DNA of 64,000 nucleotides from Elysia chlorotica (taxonomy: Eukaryota > Mollusca > Gastropoda > Plakobranchidae). The DNA lies in NCBI GenBank assembly GCA_003991915.1, contig RQTK01000022.1, forward strand, positions 44,881 through 108,880. The letters run 5' to 3'. Positions 46,700 through 58,641 of the stretch are shown in pieces. The number at the start of each line of letters is the position of its first letter. Within the stretch, counting starts at the first letter, position 1. Position numbers and translations under genes: made by a program. The notes under the pieces are model-generated. The model was not told where the DNA came from and made no database searches. It saw nothing but the letters and a program-made list of their open reading frames with translations.

Positions 46700-46861
46700 T
46701 CTTGGTGCAGCTCATCCACCTATAGATCGATCAGACTACTCATTCCTGTCCCCCCCCCCCCCCCCCCCCCCCCCACACACACACACAACGCACTCGCCGA
46801 CAAACACTAGTAGTTGGTCGTGAGAGAGCAGAAAGTATTATTTCCCATGATCCTCTCTCTT

Positions 46862-46896
<35 letters not shown>

Positions 46897-47055
46897 TCAG
46901 TTTCTTCTCTTCTCTCTCCAACTGCCCACCTCTCACATTATTTTACTCACTAAACTTCTTTCCATAATCAACTTAACTGTTTAAACCCGCGAGTTCCAAC
47001 TTCCATGGAGCTCATCCACTTACAGATCGATCAGACTACTCATTCCTGTCAGTCA

Positions 47056-47125
<70 letters not shown>

Positions 47126-47279
47126 CTTCTCTCTCTCTCTCTCATCTGCCCATCTCTCACATTATTTTACTCACTAAACTTCTTTCCATAATCAACTTAA
47201 CTGTTTAAACCCGCGAGTTCCAACTTCCATGCAGCTCATCCACCTATAGATCGATCAGACTACTCATTCCTGTCCGTCA

Positions 47280-47323
<44 letters not shown>

Positions 47324-47494
47324 TCTTTTTCTGTCTGTCTGTCTGCCTGTCTACCTCTCAGTCTCATCTATTCTGTCTCCACCTGCCCATTTCTCATGTT
47401 ATTTTACTCACTAACCTTCTATCCTTTTAAACCCTCGAGTTCCACGCAGCTCACCTACCTATAGATCGATCAGACTACTCATTCCTGTCAGTCA

Positions 47495-47546
<52 letters not shown>

Positions 47547-47935
47547 TCTTTCTCTGTCTGTCTGTCTGCCTGTCTCCCTCTCAGTCTCATCTATTCTGTC
47601 TCCACCTGCCCATTTCTCATGTTATTTTACTCACTAAACTTCTTTCCATAATCGACTTAACTGAACCCGCAAGTTCCAACTTCCATGCAGCTCATCCACC
47701 TACAGATCGATCAGACTACTCACTCCTGTAAGTCATATCTCTCTCTCCCCCCCCCCCCCTCTCCCTCTCTCTCTCTCTCTCCCTCTCTTTCTCTGTCTGT
47801 CTGTCTGTCTCCCTCTCAGTCTCATCTATTCTGTCTCCACCTGCCCATTTCTGTTATTTTACTCACTAACCTTCTATCCATTTAAACCCTCGAGTTCCAC
47901 GCAGCTCACCTACCTATAGATCGATCATATCTGAG
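46700..47935. repeat. Composite repeat: about 220-bp unit with (CT)n, 6 copies
   Basis: Units start near CAGCTCATCCACCTATAGAT then CGATCAGACTACTCATTCCT, followed by a (CT)n or (C)n run of variable length, then CTGCCCATCTCTCACATTAT and AAACCCGCGAGTTCCAAC. Starts at about 46708, 47007, 47230, 47447, 47686 and 47900 (partial). Confidence 0.95.
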
Positions 47936-47956
47936 TTTTATCTCTCTATCTCTCTG

Positions 47957-48015
<59 letters not shown>

Positions 48016-48069
48016 CCTCTGTGAGTGTATGTGTGTGTGTCTCCCCCTCTCTCTATCTCTCTCTTTGGC

Positions 48070-48119
<50 letters not shown>

Positions 48120-48125
48120 CCCCTC
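47936..48125. repeat. (CT)n compound microsatellite
   Basis: CTCTGT and CT runs continuing from the composite array. Confidence 0.9.
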
Positions 48126-49158
48126 CCCCTCTCACTCTCGCTAACTCAGCCTCGCCTATGCGCCGAGGGGACTTTCAATTCCCCAACCTATTTAACTCCC
48201 TTTTGAGTAAGACAAAAAAGTATTTTCTCTAAGCTTCCCAGGGTGCATAGAAACAAATCCCCCACCCCTTACCGTTTCCCCAACTCCTAATCTTCTTTTT
48301 TATTTTTAGAATAATTGAAAAAATGAACGTTATTAAAATTATTTTTATACGATTTTGCAAGCGTTTGCTCACAATCATTTCGATTTAACGACCTGACTAT
48401 TACGGACGCGAGGAGACTGACACAAGATCGAGTGGTGTTGCGAAATAAGATTGAGGAGGCGAAGCGAGGTCTCGATTGGTGACACACTTACTGACTTAAA
48501 GACGCATTTTTTTGCTTTTTTTGTAATGAACAGTTTTGAAATGATATAAACCTACAGTACATGATGTATAAAGCTATAAATGCCATCAAAACAATTTAAA
48601 ATATTCAACAACCCGACTTTAAACGATTTAATATTTTTTGATTTTATTTTACGACACATGAGCACAGTAACGGATTGTGCTAGACGATGTTTTTTTCTTT
48701 TTTTATCACTGACATTAATTTTATTTTTTTTTTAAAGAAAGAAACGGCTTTTAAAAAGTTTTCTTTCGTTTTATTTTCCTACAAATAAAAACAACAAACA
48801 AAAACAAAAGAAAAACTGATAATTTCAAGACAAAATATCATGTAAGCAACGTGTCGTTTTGTTACATTAATTTTGACTTAATACTTATGTACACTACACG
48901 CTTCGGTGGATGGCTCGGGCTGGTAGCTCTAGGCTGTGCTAAGTAACACTCTGTGGGCCCGCTAAATGTTAAAATCATCCCTTTATCCAGGAACTTCATT
49001 AAATCTATTTTGGTCCTGCCTGCAGTTAGCAGTTGGTCGCCTACCCGTACCCAACAATAGACCTGGACCTGTATAGATCTGGTCCCGTATCGAGGCTATC
49101 ACGATTATGTATTTCAACGTAACTACGCTAAGTAAAAATCGTAACTGCTACGCTTAAG
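48126..49158. other. AT-rich, nothing recognised
   Basis: No gene. A segment TTTTATTTTACGACACATGAGCACAGTAACGG-like near 48640 may be an old SINE tail. The stretch 49010-49110 (TGGTCGCCTACCCGTACCC) recurs at 50265-50300 and 49415-49470. Confidence 0.35.
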
Positions 49159-49159
49159 G

Positions 49160-49412
49160 TGGGGGGCGCGGTGGTCCAGGGGTAGAACATCGGCTTCCGA
49201 CGCAAAAGGTGCCGAGTTCGAATCCTGCCTGTTGCGCTTCCCTACTGGTTGGGTCGGTGTCAGTTTAATGTGACCGGCTGAAACAAGAGTCATGTTATCC
49301 CCGCTCTATCCCGTGTATGGCAGCATATACAATTGTCAGATGTCAGTCTTGGGGCACGTCCACAATATAACCTATACAGTGCTGATGATGAACGTTAAAC
49401 AAACTCAACAAC
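49160..49412 (+). mobile_element. tRNA-headed SINE, full length, plus orientation
   Basis: GGGGGGCGCGGTGGTCCAGG...CCGAGTTCGAATCCTGCC...TAATGTGACCGGCTGAAAC...GTGCTGATGATGAACGTTAA. Both sides carry related sequence (CGAGGCTATCACGATTATGT versus CGAGGCTATCAAGATTATGT), suggesting it sits within a duplicated locus. Confidence 0.9.
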
Positions 49413-49515
49413 AGCCTACCCATACCCAAGAATAGTATCGAGGCTATCAAGATTATGTATTTCAACGTAACCACGTATTTAGCCAACCCGTAGCGATGGA
49501 GAGATCGAAGTCAGC

Positions 49516-49997
49516 GCTGCAATAACCGCAACGAAGTACATGATTGTACTGTGACGTGGGCTTACTTAATCATCGCATTAACTATCATTGCAGCAACTTA
49601 ATGGGCGTTACATTTTCCTCTAAAAAAAATCCTAAACAAAATCACGTGGTGGTTGGTTCTCTCTCTTCTTTTTTTTTTAAAGGCAAAACAATGAGATAAC
49701 TGCTGTATTTTAAGACGATTCTGTGTGAGTGTGGAAAAGTTTAGTTTATACGCTGCAACAACCGCAACGAAGTACATGATGTGTACTGTGATGTGGGCTT
49801 GCTAAATCCTCGCATTATCCCCGGCAGCATCTTAATGGGCCTGACTTTTTTCTATAAAAAATAACCCTAAACAAAATCACGTGCTGATTGGTTCTTTTGT
49901 GTGTGTGTGTGTGGCAAAACAATGAGATACTGTTGTATTTTAAGACGATTCTGAGTGTGTGTGTGTGTGTGTGTGTGTAAAAGTTTAGTTTATACGG
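49516..49997. repeat. About 240-bp tandem duplication
   Basis: CAACCGCAACGAAGTACATG...AACAAAATCACGTG...GGCAAAACAATGAGAT...AAGACGATTCTG...GTTTAGTTTATACG occurs twice; the second has expanded (GT)n runs. Confidence 0.9.
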
Positions 49998-51717
49998 AGA
50001 ATAGGGGTTTTCATACATATTATATAAATTGATAGCCCATACATATTTTCCTATTTTCCCACCAATACTATATGTTGATGCTATCTGCTGATTGGGATAG
50101 AGCATAGAACTACTATAAACAAATATACCTTTTATGCTGGAGCCGTCTTACAAGCATCACGTGACTTTGGTGAAAAAGAGGTCAGGTAAAGGCGTCCAAA
50201 AATAGGACGCCTTCGGTCAGGCTGAGGCCCATTAGATCTATTTTGGGCCCGCCTGCAATGGACAGTTGGTCTTCCACCCGTATTGCCCAAGAATAGACCC
50301 GTGTCATCATTATATTGGGCCCATCCACGGTGTGGCTTACAATAAAGCTATATAGTGCTGACGTTGGGAGCATCAAATTTGGGCACCTCCAAACTGGATC
50401 GATGGAATTTCATTGGAATCACAGAATCCAGTGGAAGCAGCTGGCTATGATTGACGATGAATATAATATCGCTCTCAATCTATTTATCTCCCTTTTCCCA
50501 AATCTTTCAACGCAACCATCTTTAACATTACTCCTTAGAATATGATTTACATGCTACTTTCCTCTCTCTCTCTCTCTCTCTCTCTCCCTCTTTCTAAAAA
50601 TCTTTCAACGCAACCATCTTTAATACTTTACTCCTTAGATTATTACTTTTATGTTGCTCCCCCAAGCAGCTGCGAGGCATTATGATGACGATAGTATTTC
50701 TCAATATCTCTCTCTCTCTCTCTCTCTCCCCCGCCGAACTATCATCCAAACCCTTTCAAGGCTTTGAGGCACCTCGATCGATAAAACTATTATTCTCATA
50801 GTCTGTTTTTATCAAGAAGTCGAGTGAGTTGAAGATAATCGTAAGTGCAATTTTTGTTTGTATTTCGAAAATACATTAAACGCTTGTTGTCGCTAAAAAA
50901 TTAATATCTAAATGTGTTGTGAGCGTCCTTGATCATGTTTCTATGTTGGTGTCTTAAAAATAATTCACATCATGTTGTTGTTGTTGGTGGTGTTGGTGTT
51001 GTTGTTCCTTTTATATATAACCATGCCAGAAAATGTTCGGTTCATCCATATTTCATATAAATCGTTTCGCGCCAGTAAAACAAGATATACGTTCGGGAAA
51101 TAATGGCTTCGCACTTCGCATATCTGCCAACTCTACCGCCACACATTTAGGTATACACTTTAAGCCGAAAAAGTGTAACAAAATGTATACAGATAATTGG
51201 ATTTTTTTGCGTCGGGTTGCAAGTTAGAAGCTTTGCCGGAGGAATACTCTATAGATACTTTCTAAAAAATTCGTAGGGAGCATTCATGGTGTGTGGTTAT
51301 TTTTTCGAGAGTTTGTTTCAATTAATCCAAGAAAAGCATGGAATAAAATTATTACACATAAACACATTTGCACATACGACGGATGTGTAGATTATAATTA
51401 TGTTTTCGAAAATTTTTATCGTTTCATAAAAAAATATGGTTAATTTTTACAAATACATTACACATGAAATCGCATTGTTTTCTCGCATCTCAAGCCTATT
51501 TGTGTGTGTGTTGTTGTTTTTTTTGTGTGTTTTTTTTTGGTTTTTGTGTGTGGAGTGTTGCTGCAATGTATAAAAATACTCAAAGAGTAACATTTTATAT
51601 AAAATAAAAGTTTATATGGTGAAGGATATGCTTTTTGTTTATATTTATAATTTAAAACTCATTATAATATGTATTCCCCTTTCTGTGTTTGGAGTCCGAG
51701 ATACACTTTTTCCTTCC
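49998..51717. other. No gene; short CT repeats and SINE tail fragments
   Basis: (CT)n runs at about 50563-50590 and 50706-50730. GGCCCATCCACGGTGTGGC and TATAGTGCTGACGTTGGGAG at 50325-50370 are a decayed SINE tail. No coding support. Confidence 0.35.
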
Positions 51718-51816
<99 letters not shown>

Positions 51817-52035
51817 GCCCACACAGACTGCCCTCGCCACCTTCGTCACCAATTATGTGACACATTTTCTCTGTCTGTCTGTCTCTCTGTCTCTGTCTCT
51901 GCCTCTGTCTCTCTCTCACTCTCTCTGTCTCTGTCTCTCTCTCTCTCTCTGTCTCTCTTTCTTTCCGCCCACACCGTCTGCCCTCGCCACCTCCGTCACC
52001 AATTATGTGACACATTTTCTCTGTCTGTCTGTCTG

Positions 52036-52111
<76 letters not shown>

Positions 52112-52180
52112 TTTCCGCCCACACCGTGTGCCCTCGCCACCTTGGTCACCAATTATGTGACACATTTTCTCTGTCTCCAG
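51718..52180. repeat. Composite repeat: about 150-bp unit with (CTGT)n(CT)n, 3 copies
   Basis: Each unit ends CTTTCCGCCCACACAGACTG, CCCTCGCCACCTTCGTCACC, AATTATGTGACACATTTTCT. Confidence 0.95.
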
Positions 52181-52291
52181 GGCATGTTGTTAATCGCATC
52201 ACGGAAAGATCAAATTAATGAAATCTTTAATGAAAATCGATAATGCTTACACCATCCTGGCTTCCCCAATGTGCGACAGTCGCCGGGATCG

Positions 52292-52335
52292 ACACACACA
52301 CACATAACACACACACACACACAACACACAGACAT
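52292..52335. repeat. (CA)n microsatellite
   Basis: Interrupted ACAC repeat. Confidence 0.85.
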
Positions 52336-52526
52336 ACACAAATTATATATGAGATTAATATTTTCCTTCTTGTCTGTGTTTTTTTTTTTTTACTTTCACA
52401 CTTTGGCCGTGTGTCAGAAAGTTGGTCAAGCGCTAGGCACTGACTGTAGGTTAAAGCCGTGTTATAACAACAGGTACAATGGTAATTTATTTGAAGTATA
52501 AAACGTATAGTCTTTAGTCTTATTAA

Positions 52527-52899
52527 ACCCTTTCGTGGCGGAGGTACATGTATTTTCAATCGCCATGACGGGCCATATTCTGGTTACCCATGCCGGAGGC
52601 ATTTTTGTAAAAATTGTAGGTGGTACTAGAAAAACGTTTTTATTTTTCGTGACTATAGCTAATAATTTTGTTCCAATGATATATAATTCAAGAGGATTAA
52701 AAAAAGGAAAGATAGAAAAAAATAATCGAAAAAATCGACAAAATGTGAAAAGAAAAAAATGCGAAGGCTAGGTCGTGACTTGCAGTTTGAATTTCGTGGA
52801 GGGAATGAAGAAAAAAGCATATTTGAAGTGGTACAATGTAGGTGGGCTAGGCATCACGAAAAATCGGACGTACGGCGTACGTTGTATGTCACGGAGGGG
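52527..52899. mobile_element. piggyBac-like MITE with TTAA target duplication
   Basis: Flanked by TTAA at 52523-52526 and 52900-52903. The 5' end CCCTTTCGTGGC and the reverse complement of the 3' end CCCCTCCGTGAC match at 9 of 12 positions. Length about 373 bp; no transposase. TTAA duplication and CCC ends are hallmarks of piggyBac-type elements. Confidence 0.65.
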
Positions 52900-52903
52900 T
52901 TAA

Positions 52904-54119
52904 GGAGATTGGAGAGGGGGGGGGGGTATTAATTATAATAAATGGAAGCGCACACAATGACACTATGGTTAATTCAAAGTCATTGAAAAACAAAACAAAA
53001 AAACATTTCTTAAAAAAAAAATGATAACGGAACCACGAAAAATACCGCCTACTTTGAAATGTCACCGTATGTCGTTGAATTAAGAAACGACGAGCGTTTA
53101 TAATAATGTCCACTCAATGACACTTAGTTTTCATATGACTTGCATAGTATTAGTAAGGAATTGAATGGAGACAGGGAAAAAATGAAAGAAAAACAAACAA
53201 AACAAAAAACCCCAAAGAAAACAACTTTTTTACCACAAACTATTCAGTGAATACATCTTGAAATCGAAAAATCCTGTCCACAAAATTTGAAACGGCAAGT
53301 AAGAAAACGAAGTCTTGAATCTGCGTTATGATGGAAAACATACCGGCAGGAAAACGTTGTTAATATTTCGTGAAATAACATCCCTACATAATTATTGACC
53401 TACCAAACACTTTTTGCACAAACCAAAAACCTTCCTTTAAAGCACGACCACCTCTGAATTATTCACACAAGTCACTCCGATCCACACGAAAAGATGCTGG
53501 GGGGAACATTAGCCCCTAGTAAGTTCAACAGAGGAAAATCATCCCGCGATTATCTGAAATGTTCAAGCTGAACAAAAGTTTTCCTGGAAAAACACATACA
53601 AACTTATACACATCTAAATCTCTGATCACGTCGGCGTCTCTTGAGTTTCCTGATGAAGAATTTCAAACAGAATCGGGTACATGTATCGACTGAGATGCGA
53701 ACTCTATGAGCGATAGGCAAGGGAATCTGTACTGGTGTCCAATCACAGCTCTATCCTAAACTTACTTGGCCAGAGAACCACCATGACTCACGTCACTCCA
53801 AATCACTAACTTGCCAACTAACATAATTTATTGATTAAAAAAAAACAAAACATTAAAAAATCAACAGCAACGTTGGTATATGTACAAGGCATGGTTTGAA
53901 CTTCGCACCTCATGTTCGTCAGTACAGATCACTAACCCATAATTACAGAACGACATGGGAAGGCACCTGGGTTCAGATTCGACCATCGGATCCCCTGATT
54001 GTCCGCCAGAAAACGAACCATCTAACTTACTGAACTAACAGCCGTCGCACATTTCGGACACAGAACAATGACAAGGTTTGGGATGTAAGTTCGATCCACG
54101 CGTGGAGTCTCTAGTGTTA
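52904..54119. other. Noncoding, nothing recognised
   Basis: AT-rich DNA. The stretch 53720-53800 (GGTGTCCAATCACAGCTCTA) recurs at 54775-54845. Confidence 0.35.
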
Positions 54120-54720
54120 TAGATCTAGAAATCGAATATGTTGTAGCATTTCATCTTGATTCAGATATTTAAGACACTTCCACAGACCTGAGTCACGGCA
54201 TCTATTGCTCGCCAGGAGATTCTGTACCTCAGACACTAGACAATGATTAAGATCTGGCTTTGATCCACGGATAGTCAAGTCAAGTGCTATAGATCTATCA
54301 ATCTTGAATGGTGTAGATATAATCAAGATCCAACAGTCAAGCAAAGAGGCCTGTATAGATTCCTGGCCTCTCGTTACTGCCAAGCGCTCCTGTACCTCAG
54401 AAACAAGACAATGTTTAAGATCTGGCTTTGATCAACGCATAGTCGAGTCAAGTGCTATAGATCGTATCTATCAATCTAGAATCATGTAGATCTAATCTAG
54501 ATTCAACAGTCAAGAGAAGATTCCTAACATCTCTTGCTCGTCAAGCGCTCCTGTACCTCAGAAACAAGACAATGATAAAGATCTGGCATAGTCGAGTCAA
54601 GTGCTATCAGCTATAGATCCAGATCTAATCTATCAATCTAGAATCATGTAGTCTAGATCCAGACATCCAGTCAAGAGAAGAGGCCTGCATAGATTCCTCG
54701 CCTCTCATGCTCGCCAAGCG
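54118..54720. repeat. Degenerate tandem repeat of about 140 bp, 4 copies
   Basis: Units contain CTGTACCTCAGAAACAAGAC, AAGATCTGGCTTTGATC, AGTCAAGTGCTATAGATC, TATCAATCTAGAATCATGTA and CAACAGTCAAG. Dense AGATCT/TCTAGA strings recall 9.5-9.9 kb. Confidence 0.85.
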
Positions 54721-54759
54721 ACGCTAGTACCAGACACATTGCGATACCTCAACCCAACA

Positions 54760-55022
54760 CGACAGGAAAGGGAATCTGCGCCGGCGTCCAATCACAGCTC
54801 TTTCCTAGACTTAGGCGGCCAATGAGCGACCATGCCTCACGGGCGTTATTATGCTATCCATTAAGGCAGTGAAGATCACAAAACCTATAATACGTGTATG
54901 AGGACACGCCTGAACTGCTGACGAGCTAGCGAGGTGAGGAGCGGTTGGTGAGCCCTGTGTCTCCGTGTGGCTCCAGACCGTGAGTCGCACTGCGTGAAGC
55001 GACGGGTACCAGGCAGTCAGGC
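54760..55022. other. GC-richer island next to satellite
   Basis: GTCCAATCACAGC and GGCCAATGAGCG contain CCAAT-box-like strings, followed by GC-richer unique DNA up to the satellite. No exon is supported; the CCAAT strings are shared with a copy at 53.73 kb, so they may be repeat-derived. Confidence 0.25.
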
Positions 55023-56155
55023 ACTAGACTAGAGTCACTAACAATCGCTGACACACGGAGCAGTTCAGACAACTTTAAAAAATCTATATTGCTCCTGTCT
55101 TCACTAGATTAAAGTCACTGATAATCGCTGACACAGACTGACAGAGCAGTTCAGACAACTTTAAAAAATCTATATTGCTCCTGTCTTCACTAGACTAGAG
55201 TCACTGATAATCGCTGACACACAGCAGTTCAGACAACTTTAAAAAATCTATATTGCTCCTGTCTTCACTAGACTAGAGTCACCAATAATCGCTGACACAG
55301 ACTGACAGAGCAGTTCAGACTGCTTTAAAAAATCTATATTGCTCCTGTCTTCACTAGACTAGAGTCACTGATAATCGCTGACACAGACTGACAGAGCAGT
55401 TCAAACAACTTAAAAAAAATCTATATTGCTCCTTAGAGTCACTAATAATCGCTGACACAGAGCAGTTCAGACAACTTAAAAAATCTATATTGCTCCTGTC
55501 TTTACTTAATACTAGACTAGAGTCACTAATAATCGCTGACACAGAGCAGTTCAGAGAAGTTAAAAAAAATCTATATTGCTCCTGTCTTTACTAGACTAGA
55601 GTCACTAACAATCGCTGACACAGAGCAGTTCAGAGAAGTTAAAAAAATCTATATTGCTCCTGTCTTTACTAGACTAGAGTCACTAATAATCGCTGACACA
55701 GAGCAGTTCAGAGAAGTTTAAAAAAATCTATATTGCTCCTGTCTTTACTAGACTAGAGTCACTAACAATCGCTGACACAGAGCAGTTCAGAGAAGTTAAA
55801 AAAAATCTATATTGCTCCTGTCTTTACTAGACTAGAGTCACTAACAATCGCTGACACAGAGCAGTTCAGAGAAGTTAAAAAAAATCTATATTGCTCCTGT
55901 CTTTACTAGACTAGAGTCACTAACAATCGCTGACACAGAGCAGTTCAGACAACTTTAAAAAATCTATATTGCTCCTGTCTTTACTAGACTAGAGTCACTA
56001 ACAATCGCTGACACAGAGCAGTTCAGACAACTTTTAAAAAATCTATATTGCTCCTGTCTTTACTTAATACTAGACTAGAGTCACTAATAATCGCTGACAC
56101 AGACTGACAGAGCAGTTCAGACAACTTTAAAAAAATCTATATTGCTCCTGTCTTT
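55023..56155. repeat. About 80-bp satellite array, 14 copies
   Basis: Unit CTAGACTAGAGTCACTAATA, ATCGCTGACACAGAGCAGTT, CAGACAACTTTAAAAAATCT, ATATTGCTCCTGTCTTTA. ATCGCTGACAC occurs 14 times. Some units have an extra ACTGACAG, others GAGAAGTT in place of GACAACTT, showing two interspersed variants. Confidence 0.95.
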
Positions 56156-56244
56156 ATTGATGGCCCATCCGTGTAGACTGCCTGACTTATTTCTTGACAT
56201 AAAAAAGTATCCTTGGTTTATTCGTCGAGATCAACATTCCAATT

Positions 56245-56600
56245 TCATTTAACTAATTGCTTTGTTCAAACGCCAATATCACATGATTATTCCATTCAAA
56301 TGTTAACATACAAGTTAACATCGACATTCCTCGCTAATTGTCCCCGTCCACTAATTTTATTGGTTTGTTCAAAAGCTAATATCACCCATATACCCCGTTC
56401 GAAAGTTAACATATAAGTTAACATCAACATCCTCGCTAAATGTCCTTGTCCACTAATTTTATTAGTTTGTTCAAAAGCCAATATCACATGATTACCCTGC
56501 TCAAAAGTTAACACATAAGTTGACATTGATATTCCTCGCTACATCTCCCCGTCCACTAATGTTATTAGTTTGTTCAAAAGCTAATATTTATCACGCGATT
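56245..56600. repeat. About 103-bp tandem repeat, 3.4 copies
   Basis: Units start near TTTGTTCAAAAGCTAATATC and contain AAGTTAACATATAAGTTAAC, CATTCCTCGCTA and GTCCACTAATTTTATT (starts 56261, 56364, 56466, 56569). Confidence 0.95.
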
Positions 56601-56628
56601 ACCCTGCCGGGGAAAAAGGAAATAGATT

Positions 56629-56815
56629 AGCCAGAAATGAGAATGCCCCAACACAAGAAAGGCTGAAATCTGGGGAACTTCTTGCCAAAAAAAAAAAAAA
56701 AGAGGAAAATGTGCTTTAAAACAGATTAAAAAAAAGAGTAAACTAGGTCCAAAAAGAAGGAACTAGATTTAAAAAAAGGAGAATTTCAGCCTAAAGGAGG
56801 AGAGTTCTCAGCCCT
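56629..56815. mobile_element. Candidate palindromic MITE, second copy
   Basis: CAGAAATGAGAATGCCCCAA...AGGCTGAAATC...AACTAGATTTAAAAAAAGGA...ATTTCAGCCTAAAGGAGGAG...TTCTCAGCCCTG, the same order as 29619-29882 but shorter. Flanks AGATTAGC and AAATTAGT match at 6 of 8 positions, a possible 8-bp target duplication. Confidence 0.55.
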
Positions 56816-57032
56816 GAAATTAGTAGACATCCTTCGGTAAATTTACTAAGTCAGCACGTGTAATTGATTGGTTAAAAGGCTAATATGACGACTCCCTGTA
56901 CAATAGATCAACACAGTGATTTCTTAGCTCATAAGTCAAAATTATAAATCAGCACTAGTTTATAAGTAAAGACCGTATTGGAGTATAATTTGTTGTTAAA
57001 GAAAAGGAACAAAGAGGTGGAGTGGGGAGGGG

Positions 57033-57037
57033 GGTTG

Positions 57038-57088
<51 letters not shown>

Positions 57089-57102
57089 GGAGGGGGGGGG
57101 CA
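57033..57102. repeat. (GA)n microsatellite with G run
   Basis: GA tract flanked by poly-G. Confidence 0.9.
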
Positions 57103-57439
57103 GCAAATCAGTGCACTTGAGTAATTATTAATGCGATAATTCTAAATCCATAGTGCCTTTGGTTTATACAAACACACTCAGAAGCATAAGTTTAAGTTAA
57201 ACTGGTGTGCTGTTGAATTTGTCCTCGTCTTTCAACAAGATTATTTTAAACGTGCAAGAAAAAATAGACGATGTCGCATTAAATTGGGTGTGTGTGTTAC
57301 AAGATAACGACGACATAAAACCAAACAAAAATTTTTTCAAAAAACTAAAGTGGAGGCCGCATAATGGATAACTAGGCGGAAAACTTACTCACATTAAAAT
57401 AAAATTCGTGTAAAAAAAAATGGTAATATGACTGTGTAT

Positions 57440-57692
57440 TCATTTAGTCTTAAGACCAGATCGCAAATGGGTTCCAAAAATTACGTCTGATAATTTTGCG
57501 TGCTGCCAGATGACACACACGAGACAATGCAAGGATGGATGCAAGGAATCTGTCTTCGCGCTGGCCAGTATAGTAAATACTACTGACGCCGATCAAACCA
57601 GAATGAAGAGAGGCGGTTCAATCTGAATTCGAACCCAGGACTTCGCGATCAGTAATCGCGCACTCTACCGACTGAGTTACCTTGCTCTCCAA
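57440..57692 (-). mobile_element. SINE with tRNA-like head type B
   Basis: Body CAAATGGGTTCCAAAAATTA and ACACACGAGACAATGC. On the minus strand the head is GGAGAGCAAGGTAACTCAGT, CGGTAGAGTGCGCG, GGGTTCGAATTC: good A and B boxes, unrelated to the GGTGGTCCAGGGG head of other copies. Confidence 0.75.
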
Positions 57693-57711
57693 TATAGATG
57701 TATAGTTTGTT

Positions 57712-57980
57712 TGTTGCATAACGTCCAACGTCAGCACTAGATAGGCAATATTGTGGACGGGCCCCAAGACTGACGTCTGACAATGACACATGCTGTAATA
57801 TACGAGACAGGACGGGAGACCTGGACTCCTGTCTAAGCCAGTCTTAAAAAAGTAAACTGACACCGATCCAACCAATAGGGGACGAAATTAGACAGACAAA
57901 TTTTCGACCAATCGTCGGATTCGAACCGTACATCTTCCGATCTGAAGACCAACACTCTACCACTTTAGCCAGTTCGTCCC
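57712..57980 (-). mobile_element. SINE with tRNA-like head type C
   Basis: Standard tail and body (AACGTCCAACGTCAGCACTA, GGACGGGCCCCAAGACTGAC). Minus-strand head is GGGACGAACTGGCTAAAGTG, GTAGAGTGTTGGTCTTCAGA, CGGTTCGAATCCGACG. Confidence 0.8.
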
Positions 57981-58268
57981 AATATAGATGTGTTATGTAG
58001 CACGGATGTAAATAAGCAATATGCCCTACATCTGGGCAACCTAGGCGACGTTAAACTATAGATTTTGCTCTCTCCCGTCAGAGAAAAACAAACGCCCACA
58101 TAATTAAAAAGTAAGGTGCGAAGCGGAAATATCCGGAAGTTAATAATAGCAGACCGTGGAGGTTACGTCGCACCTGCCCACAGGGAAGGGATGTGGTTTC
58201 AGGGAAACGCAGCCTCGCCACTCGTTTCTATGGAGACGTGGCGTAAACAATTTTTATAAGAGAATGAC
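57981..58268. other. No gene; relic of dispersed repeat
   Basis: ACATCTGGGCAACCTAGGCG, ACGTTAAAC and CTCTCTCCCGTCAGAGA near 58028-58085 resemble the GGATCC-containing repeat at 23.5 kb. Confidence 0.4.
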
Positions 58269-58310
<42 letters not shown>

Positions 58311-58449
58311 CCAAAAACAGCAATAATGGCAAGTTAGGATATATATATATATATATATCTAAAAGCGACCGCACGACTCGCCAGCATTAGGTTAACAGTT
58401 TTCATGATCTGAATACTATGTTTGCCGTGGAAAAATTATAGGGAAGAGA

Positions 58450-58485
<36 letters not shown>

Positions 58486-58574
58486 AAAAAAGAAATAACG
58501 ATAGGGAAGTTCTTATAGGGACCGTGGGAGTCGCCAAGGGTTAGACGACAAGTTACAAGATCTGAATACTATGT

Positions 58575-58641
<67 letters not shown>

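Noticed and set aside
51616-52243. 200-codon Ser/Leu-rich frames
   Set aside because: They derive from the CTGT/CT composite repeat.
54760-54900. Promoter with two CCAAT boxes
   Set aside because: The CCAAT-containing stretch is duplicated at 53.73 kb and no exon or start site follows; kept only as a low-confidence note.
55023-56155. CRISPR-like array
   Set aside because: Units are contiguous satellite repeats without unique spacers, in a eukaryotic genome.
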